DNA of 64,000 nucleotides from Bradyrhizobium diazoefficiens (GTDB taxonomy: Bacteria > Pseudomonadota > Alphaproteobacteria > Rhizobiales > Xanthobacteraceae), in the NCBI RefSeq assembly GCF_016599855.1, contig NZ_CP067041.1:6014001-6078000 (forward strand), in the 5' to 3' direction. Shown one piece after another: positions 27,114 to 36,734 of this stretch. Below the pieces are notes generated by a model. That model did no database searches. It saw only the letters and a list, made by a program, of their open reading frames with translations, and was not told where the DNA came from. Position numbers and translations under genes: made by a program. How positions within the stretch are numbered: the stretch's first letter is position 1; the number at the start of each line of letters is the position of its first letter.

Positions 27114-27976
27114 AGCTCCCCGGCGTAAGCGAATTTTCCTGGCGCGACGTCGCGGCCGAAGCGCGGTTGCTGCTGATCGGCATTCCCGTCTTCCTGTGGA
27201 CGATGATTCCGATCTATCACATGTTCCTGTTCGCGATCTCCCCGAAGGAAGACGCGTTCTCGGGCAAGCTGTGGCCGGACCATCCCACGCTGCACAACTT
27301 CGAGATCGTGTTCAGGCAGCAGCACTATTTCCTGCGCGACTTCTACATCCAGTTCTGGAATTCACTGGTGATCGCGGCGTCCGTCGGGGTGCTGACGCTG
27401 GTCATCGCCACCGCAGCGGCGTTCTCGATCTCGCGGTTGAAGGTCCCCGGCGGACGCGTCGTGATGAACCTGGCGTTGTTCACCTATTTCATCCCGGCCG
27501 CGTTCCTCGCGGTGCCGATGTACCGCACGATGGGGAATTATGGCCTGCTCAACAATCACTGGTCGCTGATCCTCGCGATGGTGACCATTGCATCGCCCTA
27601 CGCGATCTGGGTGCTCAAGCAGGCTTCCGACAAGCTGCCGGTCGAACTCGACGAGGCCGCCGTGATGGACGGCGCCACCACGCCGCAGATCTTCCGCCTG
27701 GTCTATCTGCCGCTGATGATGCCCTCGCTGGTCGCGATCGGCACCTATGCGGTGCTGCTCGCCTGGAACGAATATCTCTACGCGTTCCTGCTGCTCTCGA
27801 ACGACCGCGAGATCACCCTTCCCGTCGCGCTCGGCAATTTCCTCGCCGCCGACGATTCGCCATGGGAGCTGTTGATGACCACCGGCTTCATCTACGCGCT
27901 GCCGCCGGCCGCGATCTACTACGCCTTCCGCCGCTACATGGTGGGCGGGCTGACGGCGGGCGCGGTGAAGTCCTAG
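27110..27976 (+). CDS. Sugar ABC transporter permease (MalG/UgpE type)
   Basis: A 288-residue six-helix permease. The EAA loop reads DEAAVMDGATTPQIFRLVYLP (about residues 180-200; Leu for Trp/Phe differences are common) and the end is GGLTAGAVKS, usual for MalG-type proteins. ATG 27110 overlaps the stop of the preceding gene by ATGA, so translation is coupled and the two form the channel together. Confidence 0.92.
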   Translation: MKLPGVSEFSWRDVAAEARLLLIGIPVFLWTMIPIYHMFLFAISPKEDAFSGKLWPDHPTLHNFEIVFRQQHYFLRDFYIQFWNSLVIAASVGVLTLVIATAAAFSISRLKVPGGRVVMNLALFTYFIPAAFLAVPMYRTMGNYGLLNNHWSLILAMVTIASPYAIWVLKQASDKLPVELDEAAVMDGATTPQIFRLVYLPLMMPSLVAIGTYAVLLAWNEYLYAFLLLSNDREITLPVALGNFLAADDSPWELLMTTGFIYALPPAAIYYAFRRYMVGGLTAGAVKS

Positions 27977-27987
27977 CCGGCCCTTCG

Positions 27988-28071
27988 TCATTGCGAGCGA
28001 AGCGAAGCCATCCAGAATGCCGCCGCAGAGCCACTCTGGATTTGCTTCGTCGCAAGAGCTCCTCGCAATGA
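27988..28071. repeat. Palindromic repeat, second TCATTGCGAG copy
   Basis: Ends TCATTGCGAG and CTCGCAATGA as in the copy at 12781-12893; both continue CGAAGCGAAGC from the left end and share GCTTCGTCGCA towards the right. This copy is shorter by 29 bases because the inner hairpin is missing. It lies between convergent genes and may terminate both. Confidence 0.8.
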
Positions 28072-28080
28072 CAGCAGCGC

Positions 28081-28893
28081 CTAGAGCGGCGCTGCACTCT
28101 CGCCTTGCGAGCTCGACAGTTTCGAGGCGAGCGAGGCGATGACGATCACGATGGCGATCAGGCCTATCACCAGCGTGCAAATCGCGTTGATCTCCGGCTT
28201 CACCCCAAGCCGCACCTCCGAATAGATCCGGATCGGCAAGGTGGCCGAGCCGGGGCCAGTGGTAAAGCTCGCGATCACGAGGTCGTCGAGCGACAGCGTG
28301 AAGGCGAGCATCCATCCGGCGACAACCGCCGGTGCGATCAGCGGCAGCGTCACCAACAGGAAGGCGCGGACGGGCGCGCAACCGAGATCCATCGCCGCCT
28401 CCTCCAGCGACCGGTCGAGCGAAGCGAGGCGAGACTGCACGACGACAGCGACAAAGCACATCGTCAGCGTGGTGTGGGCGATCGTCACCGTCCAGAAACC
28501 GCGCTCGGCGTTCAGCGCGACGAACAGCAAGAGCAGCGACAATCCGGTGATCACCTCCGGCATCACCAGCGGTGCATAGAGCATGCCGGAGAACAGCATA
28601 CGGCCACGAAAGCGCTCGCCACGCGACAGCGCCACCGCGGCCAGCGTGCCGAGCAGCGTAGCGATCGTCGCGGACGAAACCGCAACCCGCAGGCTCATCC
28701 AGGACGCCTCGATCATGGCGCGGTCATTGAAGAACTCGTGGTACCAGCGCAACGACCAGCCGCCCCACACCGTCACCAGCCGCGAGGCGTTGAAGGAATA
28801 GATGACGAGAATGAGGATCGGCAGATAGAGGAAGGCGAGCCCCAGCGCCAGTGAAGCGATGTTGAAACGGGACAGGCGGGATGCCTTTCGCAT
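28081..28893 (-). CDS. Polyamine-type ABC permease (PotI/PotC type)
   Basis: A 270-residue six-helix permease with the EAA loop EEAAMDLGCAPVRAFLLVTL (about residues 164-184), typical of spermidine/putrescine systems. ATG 28893 follows the stop of the preceding permease with one base between (TGA-G-ATG), so the longer frame to 28962 is not used. It works with the next gene as the channel of a polyamine-like importer. Confidence 0.88.
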   Translation of the reverse strand: MRKASRLSRFNIASLALGLAFLYLPILILVIYSFNASRLVTVWGGWSLRWYHEFFNDRAMIEASWMSLRVAVSSATIATLLGTLAAVALSRGERFRGRMLFSGMLYAPLVMPEVITGLSLLLLFVALNAERGFWTVTIAHTTLTMCFVAVVVQSRLASLDRSLEEAAMDLGCAPVRAFLLVTLPLIAPAVVAGWMLAFTLSLDDLVIASFTTGPGSATLPIRIYSEVRLGVKPEINAICTLVIGLIAIVIVIASLASKLSSSQGESAAPL

Positions 28894-28894
28894 C

Positions 28895-29806
28895 TCACCG
28901 TTCCTCCAGCTGACGCCGCTGTAGCCGCTCGTAGAGAAGAAGCGGCAGGAGCAGCATGACAAGCAGGACGATCGCCGCGGCAGACGCCACCGGCCAATCC
29001 TTGTTCGTGAAGAATTCGAGCCACAGCGTCTGACCGATCATCAGCGAATTGGAGCCGGCGAGAAGATCCGGGATCACGAACTCGCCCACGATCGGGATGA
29101 AGCAGAGCAGCACGCCGGCGCCGACACCCGGCAGCGACAATGGGAAAGTGACAAGCCAGAACACCTGCCAGGGCGGCGCGCCGAGATCGCCGGCCGCCTC
29201 CTCCAGCGCCGGCTCCATCTTGGCGAGCGTGGCGTAGAGCGGCAGGATCATGAACGGCAGGTAGGAATAGACAATGCCGATATACATCGCAGTATCGGTG
29301 GAGAGCCACACCACTGGCTGGCTGACCAGATGCAGCGCCAGCAGGATCTGATTGAGCAGGCCATCGTGCTGGAGGATGTTGATCCAGGCATAGATCCGGA
29401 TCAGGAACGAGGTCCAGAACGGCACGATCACCAGCACCATCGCCACCGCCTGCCAGCGCTTCGGCAGCCGTGCCATGCCGTAGGCAATGGGATAGCCGAT
29501 CAACAGCAACAAGGCAGTTGCCGCCACGGCAACGCTCAGACTGCGCAGATACGCGAACACATAAAGGTCGTCGGAGGCGATCAGCCTGAAATTGTCCATC
29601 GAGAGCGCGGCAAAGGCCGCCCGGATCGCCGTCCACCCCGCCGTCAGGTCGAACACCGGCTCGTAAGGCGGCTGCGCGATGATCGTTTGCGACAGGCTGA
29701 TCTTCAGCACGAAGCCGAATGGCACCAGGAAGAACAGCACCATCCAGACATAGGGCGCGATCGCGGCGAAGCGCGCCGGTCGCGCGAAAATCCGGCGCGC
29801 GCTCAT
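28895..29806 (-). CDS. Polyamine-type ABC permease (PotH/PotB type)
   Basis: A 303-residue six-helix permease. The docking loop is EEAAGDLGAPPWQVFWLVTFPL (about residues 192-213), and a long first periplasmic loop is present, both as in PotH/PotB. The ATG at 29806 overlaps the stop of the ATPase gene as ATGA, so the start is firm. Order on the minus strand is ATPase, PotH-type, PotI-type, as in potGHI operons. Confidence 0.88.
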   Translation of the reverse strand: MSARRIFARPARFAAIAPYVWMVLFFLVPFGFVLKISLSQTIIAQPPYEPVFDLTAGWTAIRAAFAALSMDNFRLIASDDLYVFAYLRSLSVAVAATALLLLIGYPIAYGMARLPKRWQAVAMVLVIVPFWTSFLIRIYAWINILQHDGLLNQILLALHLVSQPVVWLSTDTAMYIGIVYSYLPFMILPLYATLAKMEPALEEAAGDLGAPPWQVFWLVTFPLSLPGVGAGVLLCFIPIVGEFVIPDLLAGSNSLMIGQTLWLEFFTNKDWPVASAAAIVLLVMLLLPLLLYERLQRRQLEER

Positions 29807-30972
29807 GACGGCAGCACCACGCAATCGTCCGGAGTGAACCAGGCAACGACGTGCTGGTTTACGCTGTAGGCATCGACATCGAGCCGCGCGCTATTGGCCA
29901 CCGAGGCCTGCACGATTCCGCCGGAATCGAGCTTCACCTTATAAGTGGTGGTGCCGCCGAGATAGCAGACATCCGCGACCACCCCGTCGAGCTGGTTGAT
30001 CGCCGTCTCACGGCCGGCCTCGCTCACCGGGCCGCGGCGTGACAGCTTGACCTTCTCGGGACGGATCGCGACCGAAAGTCTGCTCTCGCCGATCCCCTGG
30101 CGCGGCTCGGCCACCACCAGCGTACCCGCATCGGGCGTGCCAACGACCAGCCGATGACCGTCGCGCAGCTTGAACTCGCCCTCGAACAAATTGATGTCAC
30201 CGACGAACTCCGCGATCCAGCGCGAGCGCGGCGCCTCGTAGAGCTCCCTGGGGCTCGCGACCTGGGCGAGCTTGCCGGCGTTCATCACGCCGATCCGGCT
30301 CGCCATCGTCATCGCCTCTTCCTGGTCGTGGGTGACGATAATAAAAGTCATGCCGAGCCGGCGCTGCAGCTCCATCAGCTCGCCTTGCGTGTTTTCGCGC
30401 AACTTCTTGTCGAGCGCGGCGAGCGGCTCGTCGAGCAGCAGCAATTGCGGCCGTCGCGCCAGCGCGCGGGCCAGCGCGACGCGCTGCCGCTGGCCGCCGG
30501 AGAGCTGGTCGGGCTTGCGCTTCTCCAGTCCCTCGAGCTTCACCAGCGCAACCATCTCGGCCACGCGTGCTGCGATGTCGGCGCGCGCCATGCCGGCGCG
30601 CTTGAGGCCGAAGGCGATGTTGTCGCGAACCGACAGATGCGGAAACAGCGCGTAGTTCTGGAACATCATGTTGATGGGACGCTCATGCGGCAGCGCCTGC
30701 GCGATATCCTTGCCGCCGAGCAGGATGCGCCCCTCGTCCGGCGCCTCGAAGCCGGCCAGCATGCGCAGCAGCGTGGTCTTACCGCAGCCGCTGGGGCCGA
30801 GCAGCGCAAAGAATTCACCAGCCTTGATGTCGAGCGACACGCCGTCGACGGCGCGGAAGGTCCCGAACGTCTTGGCCACGCCCTCGATGCGCAGCAGCGG
30901 CTCGCCCGCGGCCGGATGCACATCTACAGCCGCATGAACCGCAGCGTCAGTTCTCGGCAACTCGTCAGTCAT
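29803..30972 (-). CDS. Polyamine-type ABC transporter ATP-binding protein
   Basis: A 389-residue ATPase of the PotA/PotG group. Walker A GPSGCGKTT (residues 59-67), Q-loop FQNYALFPH (about 104-112), signature LSGGQRQR (157-164), Walker B LLLLDE (177-182) and the switch His in VTHDQEEA (about 213) are intact. The C-terminal TOBE domain spans about 290-385. ATG 30972 has AGGG upstream; TTG 30990 is less likely. The first 25 residues are an unusual alanine and histidine-rich extension. No polyamine-binding protein gene (potF or potD) lies nearby. Confidence 0.93.
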   Translation of the reverse strand: MTDELPRTDAAVHAAVDVHPAAGEPLLRIEGVAKTFGTFRAVDGVSLDIKAGEFFALLGPSGCGKTTLLRMLAGFEAPDEGRILLGGKDIAQALPHERPINMMFQNYALFPHLSVRDNIAFGLKRAGMARADIAARVAEMVALVKLEGLEKRKPDQLSGGQRQRVALARALARRPQLLLLDEPLAALDKKLRENTQGELMELQRRLGMTFIIVTHDQEEAMTMASRIGVMNAGKLAQVASPRELYEAPRSRWIAEFVGDINLFEGEFKLRDGHRLVVGTPDAGTLVVAEPRQGIGESRLSVAIRPEKVKLSRRGPVSEAGRETAINQLDGVVADVCYLGGTTTYKVKLDSGGIVQASVANSARLDVDAYSVNQHVVAWFTPDDCVVLPS

Positions 30973-31024
30973 GGTCCCTGCCAACCCCAATGCCGCCGCA
31001 CGCTAGCGGCGGATCGGCCTTTGC

Positions 31025-32494
31025 TCAACCGGTTCGAGACAGATCCGCCATGAACGCAGCCAGCGCGTCGCGGTCCGCCGCGGGCATGGTCAGGCCGAGC
31101 TTGGAGCGGCGCCACAGGATGTCGTCGGGAAAGCGCGCCCATTCGCGGGTCATGAGATAGCGCACTTCGGCGCCGGTCAGGTCGGGGCCGAAACCTGGGT
31201 CGAGTTCGTCGCGTGTCTTCGCCTCGCCCAGCACGGCCGGCAAGCGCGAGCCATAGGCGGCAACCAGACGCCGGGCCTGCGGCTCGGACAGAAATCGCCA
31301 GCGCTCACGTGCGAGGTCGATCTCGGTCTCGAAGCGATTCCAGGCAAAATCTCCGCCGGGCAGTGCTGCGCCGGCAGTCCAGCGCGGCGACATCGGATAG
31401 AACGGCGTCAGCCGCGTCACCGCCCGCTCTGCGCGTAGCCGCGAGCTAGTAACGTCGCCGCCGACCATCGTGAGCAGCGGCGCCTTGCGCCGGCGCGCGT
31501 CGAACAGCGTGGTGCCGTCGCCTCGTCGCCCGGACGCAGGCGCCAAATTGACGCCGGAGACCGTGCGCACCACGTCGGTCGGGCCAATGCGCTCGCGAAA
31601 ATAGCGGCTCGCGGCCTCGCAGAGATAAATGACGTCGGCACCCGGCATGGCGACGATCGCGGGATCGCCAGTGAAATCGCGCGTGACCGTGCCGACCAGC
31701 GTGAATTCGCGCTCGAAGGGGCTGGCAAAAATCAGCCGGCCGTCATTGTTCTGGAACACATAGACGTTGTCGGACTCGAACAGTCTGGGCACGATGATCT
31801 GGCTCATCTGCATGGCGAGCATCGTCGGCGGCGGCTGTCGCAGTACGGTTTCTGCGACCAACGATGTCCAGCCGCCGGTGGCATTGGCCAGCGCACGTGC
31901 CGTAACCACCCGGCGATGGCCACGATCGACCAGTGCGAGCTGCCAGATGTCGGTCCTGTCGGCGCGCACGCAACGCGCTCCGGTGCGAATCGCCGCGCCG
32001 CGCTCGGCGGCATCCAGCGCCGTGAGCACCACGAGGCGCGAATCGTCGACGACGCAATCGGCATATTCGAAGGCGATGCCGAACGGGCGCTTCAGCGCGT
32101 TGCCGACCGGATGATGCGTGATGTCGAGAGTTGTGGATCGAGGCAAGCCGCCGCGATTGGCGAGGGCGTCATAAACATACAGGCCCGCGCGCAACAGCCA
32201 GGGCGGACGCTCATCGGAATGGGCGGGGATCACGAAACTCATCGGCCGCACCAGATGCGGCGCGATCCGGAGCCAAATCGCCCGCTCGGCCAGCGCCCGG
32301 CGCACCCGCCGGAAGCCGCGCCGCTCCAGCACCGACAAATCGCCGTGGATCAACCGTGGTGTCGCCGACGAGGCAGCAGCGGCCAGATCGCCCTGCTCGA
32401 CCAGGATGACCCGCAACCCGCGACCAGCGGCATCGCGCGCGAGGCTGACACCGTTCAGGCCGCCGCCGATGATCGCGAGGTCGTAATCCGCCAT
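31025..32494 (-). CDS. glpD: GlpD-like FAD-dependent glycerol-3-phosphate dehydrogenase
   Basis: A 489-residue flavoprotein. The FAD-binding loop IIGGGLNGVSLARDAAGRGL (residues 8-27) starts the protein, followed by SSATPRLIHGDLSVLERRGF, which corresponds to the GlpD block SSRSSKLIHGGLRYLE with changes, and the C-terminal DUF/GlpD_C region ending RRSKLGLTMPAADRDAL. GlpD oxidises glycerol-3-phosphate to dihydroxyacetone phosphate and passes electrons to quinone at the inner membrane. The frame stays open to 32743, but only ATG 32494 gives the usual MADYDLAIIGGG start. It stands 52 bases upstream of the polyamine-type ABC genes on the same strand, an unexpected neighbour. Confidence 0.85.
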   Translation of the reverse strand: MADYDLAIIGGGLNGVSLARDAAGRGLRVILVEQGDLAAAASSATPRLIHGDLSVLERRGFRRVRRALAERAIWLRIAPHLVRPMSFVIPAHSDERPPWLLRAGLYVYDALANRGGLPRSTTLDITHHPVGNALKRPFGIAFEYADCVVDDSRLVVLTALDAAERGAAIRTGARCVRADRTDIWQLALVDRGHRRVVTARALANATGGWTSLVAETVLRQPPPTMLAMQMSQIIVPRLFESDNVYVFQNNDGRLIFASPFEREFTLVGTVTRDFTGDPAIVAMPGADVIYLCEAASRYFRERIGPTDVVRTVSGVNLAPASGRRGDGTTLFDARRRKAPLLTMVGGDVTSSRLRAERAVTRLTPFYPMSPRWTAGAALPGGDFAWNRFETEIDLARERWRFLSEPQARRLVAAYGSRLPAVLGEAKTRDELDPGFGPDLTGAEVRYLMTREWARFPDDILWRRSKLGLTMPAADRDALAAFMADLSRTG

Positions 32495-32591
32495 GAAACC
32501 GTCGAATGGGAGCGAAGTAAGCGCCCGACACCAGTAGAGCCATTTCCGTTCCGATGAAATCGGAACGGGGCTCCAGATTCTTATTTTTGAC

Positions 32592-32636
32592 GCGTTTTCT
32601 TTACGCGAACCGGTGCCCCACTTCGCTCGAAAACGC
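32592..32636. repeat. Short inverted repeat touching a stop codon
   Basis: Arms GCGTTTTC (32592-32599) and GAAAACGC (32629-32636) enclose TTTACGCGAACCGGTGCCCC and ACTTCGCTC. It directly adjoins the stop codon of the PAS-GGDEF-EAL gene (32637-32639, minus strand), with a T-rich run at 32581-32588 on the far side, so it may be that gene's terminator. The internal sequence has the look of a dispersed alphaproteobacterial repeat. Confidence 0.5.
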
Positions 32637-35315
32637 TTAACCAGTCTTGAGCGCAAGCTCCATGGCTTCGGTGCGGCCGACGAGGCCGGCATATTTCCCG
32701 ATCGGCAGCGGCTTGCCGAGCAGATAGCCCTGCACGCCGTCACAGCCTTCCCTGGCGAGGAAAGTGAGCTGGTCGATCGTCTCGACGCCCTCGGCGATGA
32801 TGGACATTTCGAGACCGTGGCCTAGATCGATCACGGCGCGGACGATCGCCGCTGATTGCGGGTTGCGGCCGAGATTGATGATGAAGGCGCGGTCGATCTT
32901 GATCTTGTCGAACGGGAACGCCTGGAGATAGCTCAGCGAGGAATAGCCGCTGCCGAAATCGTCCATGGAGATGCGAACGCCCAGCGCCTTCAGCCGGCGC
33001 AGCAACGCCAAGCCACGATCGAAGTCCTCGATCAGCACGCCCTCGGTGATTTCGAGTTCGAGCCGGCCGGGCGCCAGACCCGTCTCGAGCAGGATCGAAT
33101 GGACGAGCCCGACCACGTCGCCATGCATGAACTGCGCCGGCGACAGATTGACCGCGACCTGGAGCGGCTTCGGCCACGACGCCGCCTCGCGGCAGACCTC
33201 GCGCAGGATCCACTCGCCCATCTCCACGATCAGGCCGCTCTCTTCCGCGATCGGGATGAATTCGGCCGGCGAGACCTGGCCGCGCACCGGATGTTGCCAG
33301 CGCGCCAAGGCTTCGAAGCCGATGATCTCGCTCTCGGCGACGCTGTTGCGCGCGATGCCCTGCGGCTGGAAGGCAAGCGACAGCTCGCCGTTCTTGATCG
33401 CCTTCGAGAGGTCCTGGTGCAGCACGCGGCGATCGCGGATCTGCTGGTCCATCTCGGGCTGGTAGAGACTGATCGTGCCGCGGGATTTCTGTTTGGCGCG
33501 GAACAGGGCGGCGCCGGCATTGGCGAGCAGCGCGGCACCGTCTGGGCCATTGTGCGGGAAGATCGACATGCCGGTGGTGATGCCGGCACGAACCGCGCGG
33601 CCATCGATATGGAATTCCGGTGCCAGCGCCTCGCCAAGCTGCTGCGCCAGCGCAAGGCCCACGTCGGGCTGCTTGCCATCGATGATCAGGCCGAATTCGT
33701 CGCCGGAGAGACGCGCCACCAGGCCGCCGCGCGCGGTGTCCTGGAGCCGCTGGGCCACCTCGATCAGCAGCTTGTCGCCAAGCGCGTGGCCGAACACGTC
33801 GTTGACTTCCTTGAGGCCGTCGAGATCGACGCAAAGCACCGCGAACTCCTCGTCAGTGCCCTCGCAGGCCTCGATCATCTGGTTCAAGGCCTGAAGGAAG
33901 GCGGCGCGGTTCGGCAGGTCGGTGAGGCCGTCGTGGTAGGCCATGTGGGCCATGCGCGACTCGGTCTGCCGGCGGTTGGTGACGTCCTCGTGGGTCTTGA
34001 TCAGATATTGCGGCTCGCCGGCGTCATTGAGCACGGTGGCACGCCGGGTCAGGAACAGGCGCAGGCCGTCTTTGGTGGAGATCGGATGCTCCTCGGTGAT
34101 CATCCCGCGCTTCTTGATCGCCGCCTCGTCGCGCGCGATGATCAGCTTGGCTTCCTTGGCATTGAAGATGTCGGACGCGGTCAGACCCGTGGCTTCCTCG
34201 CGCCTGCGGTTGAGGATGGCCTCGGCACTGCGATTGGCGAGCAGATAGCGGCCATCCTTGACCTGCTCCACGATCAGCGCCACCGGAATGTTGTCGACCA
34301 CGAGCTCGAGGAACTTCTTGGTGCTCTCCAGCTCCATCGACAGCGATTGCCGATCAGTGACGTCCTCGAACACCGCCAGCAGGAATTCCGGCTTGTCGCT
34401 CTCGTTGCGGACAACGATGCGGATCGAGGCAACCCGGCGTCGCTCTGAGCCGCGCTCGACCTCGAATTCATTGCGATACTGGCCATCGGGCGCCGCGAGC
34501 GCGGCGCGGTCGGTGGTCTCGATGCTGGATGCCGAATCGGACGAGAACAGCTCGCGCGCATTCTTGCCGACGACCTGATCCCGCGAAAAGCCCCAGAAGC
34601 GCTCATAGGCTTTGTTGGCAAAGATGTAGCGGCCGTCCTCGATGTTCTTCGCGGCCACGCAGGCCGGCACGTTGTCCAGAACCGTTTCCAGGAATTGCTT
34701 GGTGGAGGCGAGCTGCCGCGACAGCGCGCGCTGCTCGCTGACATCGAGATGGGTCGCCACCGAGCCGCCGTTCGGCAGTATGAAATATTTGACAAGGATG
34801 GCGCGGCCGTCAGGCAGTTCGGTAATCAGGCCGTTGGGGCTTGCCGCCTTCTGGTAGAACTCGTCGTCAGTGACGCAAAGGACCCCGCGCTGGCGCCGCA
34901 ACTCGAGGATGTCGTAGCCGGTCATGCCTGTCCACAGGTCCGAGCGCGTCAGGCCGTAGATCTCGAGATAGCGGTCGTTGCAGAAGATGATGCGGCGCCG
35001 CGCATCCGTCATTACCACGCCCTGGTTGAGATTGTTCATGGCGGAGGAGACGAAGGCGTTGCGCCGCAACTGCGAACGCTTGCTCCGGCGCAGGGCGGAA
35101 TGGATCCACAGCGCGATGGCCACCAGGAAGGCGCAGACGGCGACGCCGCCGATCAGGGCTTCCCACACCAGATTGGGGTCGAGATCGCCAAGATAGCTCG
35201 GCGGCGTGAAGCCGCCGGCGTAGGCGCGCGAAGGCGCGACCGCGCTGGTCAGGCACACGAGGGCCTGCACAGCAATCGGAAGCATGCTGCCTTCGTGCCA
35301 GTTCTTCTCAGCCAT
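32637..35315 (-). CDS. PAS-GGDEF-EAL cyclic di-GMP signalling protein
   Basis: An 892-residue inner-membrane protein. Order: signal or anchor (about 11-33), membrane helix (about 50-72), three PAS domains (about 85-195, 205-315, 325-440), GGDEF (about 445-610) and EAL (about 630-880). The cyclase signature reads SGDEF (about residue 536) and there is no RxxD inhibition site in front of it. The phosphodiesterase part is complete: EAL in GFEALARWQHP, AVNLSP, ELEITEG, MDDFGSGYSS, KIKIDR, AEGVET and QGYLLGKP. It therefore probably degrades c-di-GMP, with the GGDEF part possibly sensing GTP. Start M1 or M11 (35285) cannot be separated. Confidence 0.92.
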   Translation of the reverse strand: MAEKNWHEGSMLPIAVQALVCLTSAVAPSRAYAGGFTPPSYLGDLDPNLVWEALIGGVAVCAFLVAIALWIHSALRRSKRSQLRRNAFVSSAMNNLNQGVVMTDARRRIIFCNDRYLEIYGLTRSDLWTGMTGYDILELRRQRGVLCVTDDEFYQKAASPNGLITELPDGRAILVKYFILPNGGSVATHLDVSEQRALSRQLASTKQFLETVLDNVPACVAAKNIEDGRYIFANKAYERFWGFSRDQVVGKNARELFSSDSASSIETTDRAALAAPDGQYRNEFEVERGSERRRVASIRIVVRNESDKPEFLLAVFEDVTDRQSLSMELESTKKFLELVVDNIPVALIVEQVKDGRYLLANRSAEAILNRRREEATGLTASDIFNAKEAKLIIARDEAAIKKRGMITEEHPISTKDGLRLFLTRRATVLNDAGEPQYLIKTHEDVTNRRQTESRMAHMAYHDGLTDLPNRAAFLQALNQMIEACEGTDEEFAVLCVDLDGLKEVNDVFGHALGDKLLIEVAQRLQDTARGGLVARLSGDEFGLIIDGKQPDVGLALAQQLGEALAPEFHIDGRAVRAGITTGMSIFPHNGPDGAALLANAGAALFRAKQKSRGTISLYQPEMDQQIRDRRVLHQDLSKAIKNGELSLAFQPQGIARNSVAESEIIGFEALARWQHPVRGQVSPAEFIPIAEESGLIVEMGEWILREVCREAASWPKPLQVAVNLSPAQFMHGDVVGLVHSILLETGLAPGRLELEITEGVLIEDFDRGLALLRRLKALGVRISMDDFGSGYSSLSYLQAFPFDKIKIDRAFIINLGRNPQSAAIVRAVIDLGHGLEMSIIAEGVETIDQLTFLAREGCDGVQGYLLGKPLPIGKYAGLVGRTEAMELALKTG

Positions 35316-35520
35316 CCGCCACCCGCAATTTCAACTGCGGATTGTCTGGCTTCACGGGTTTGGATCGGGTAAACGCCTGTGGGCCCAACAGAAAAATGTG
35401 ACGTGAATTACGGCAATTGCCCTGACATGATAAACGCTTCCTTAACGGAAAACGGCCGCACGGCGCGTTTCCCAGACAAACCGGCGCCATCGGCTTCTTC
35501 AGCGGGACTTCTGCACAACT

Positions 35521-36624
35521 ATGGATAGGGTCGACTGCGTCGTCATCGGAGCCGGCGTGATCGGGCTCGCGGTGGCCCGGAAGCTCGCACAGGCCGGGCG
35601 CGAGGTGATCGTGCTCGAGGAGGCCGAGGCCATCGGCACTGTCACCTCCTCGCGCAACAGCGAGGTGATCCATGCCGGGATCTATTACCGCGCCGGAAGC
35701 TGGATGGCACGCATGTGCGTCAGCGGCAAGCATGCGCTGTACCGCTATTGCCGCGAGCGCGGCATCCCGCACAACAACTGCGGCAAGCTGATCGTCGCGA
35801 CCACTGCGAACGAAACCGAGAAGCTGCAATCGATCAAGGCGCACGCCGAGGCCAACGGCGTGCTCGACATGCAATTGCTCTCGGGTGAAGCCGCGCGCGC
35901 GCTGGAGCCGGCGCTGGCCTGCGACGCCGCGCTGCTGTCGCCGTCGACCGGCATCATCGACAGCCATGCCTATATGCTCTCGCTGCGCGGCGAGGCCGAG
36001 GAAGCGGGCGCAGCCTTTGCGTTTCACACGCCGTTGATCCGCGCCAAGGCCGACGCCGGAACGATCGAGATCGAAGCCGGCGGCGAAGCGCCGATGACGC
36101 TGCAATGCGGTCTGCTGGTCAACGCGGCCGGGCTTTCGGCCACGACCGTGGCGCGCCACATCGACGGCATGCCGGTTGACCGGATTCCGCCGGCTTATCT
36201 CGCCAAGGGAAACTACTTCAGCTGCAATGCGCGCACGCCGTTCTCGCGCCTGATCTATCCGGTGCCCGAGCCTGGCGGGCTAGGAGTGCATCTGACGCTG
36301 GACATGGCAGGACAGGCGCGGTTCGGCCCCGACGTCGAATGGATCCAGACGATCGACTATGAGGTCGATCCGTCGCGTGCCGAGCGCTTCTATCCGGCGA
36401 TCCGCAAATACTGGCCGACGCTGCCCGATGGCGCGCTGACGCCGAGTTATGCGGGCATCCGCCCGAAGATCGTGCCGCCGGCTGTCGCGACGCAGGATTT
36501 CCTGATGCAGGGTCCGCGCGACCATGGCGTCGCGGGTCTGGTCAATCTGTTCGGCATCGAATCGCCGGGACTGACATCATCGCTCGCGATCGCGGACCAC
36601 GTCGCCGAGCTCGCAAACATCTAA
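35521..36624 (+). CDS. lhgO: FAD-dependent oxidoreductase, L-2-hydroxyglutarate oxidase-like
   Basis: A 367-residue DAO-fold flavoprotein. FAD loop [19 protein letters not shown] (about 8-26), then [35 protein letters not shown], which is the L-2-hydroxyglutarate dehydrogenase/oxidase pattern, and the late [17 protein letters not shown] with a final [19 protein letters not shown] block. The enzyme would oxidise L-2-hydroxyglutarate to 2-oxoglutarate with FAD. Other 2-hydroxyacids are possible since the family is broad. It is divergent from the GGDEF-EAL gene by 205 bases. Confidence 0.85.
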   Translation: MDRVDCVVIGAGVIGLAVARKLAQAGREVIVLEEAEAIGTVTSSRNSEVIHAGIYYRAGSWMARMCVSGKHALYRYCRERGIPHNNCGKLIVATTANETEKLQSIKAHAEANGVLDMQLLSGEAARALEPALACDAALLSPSTGIIDSHAYMLSLRGEAEEAGAAFAFHTPLIRAKADAGTIEIEAGGEAPMTLQCGLLVNAAGLSATTVARHIDGMPVDRIPPAYLAKGNYFSCNARTPFSRLIYPVPEPGGLGVHLTLDMAGQARFGPDVEWIQTIDYEVDPSRAERFYPAIRKYWPTLPDGALTPSYAGIRPKIVPPAVATQDFLMQGPRDHGVAGLVNLFGIESPGLTSSLAIADHVAELANI

Positions 36625-36734
36625 CGCCACGCAACGATGGTTGCACGGTGCGCAACCCTACGGCAGGGACGAGCGCAAAGGCTCTCATCCCTGCCGAAAA
36701 GGGTAGATCAAATTCTACGCTGTTACAGGGGTTA

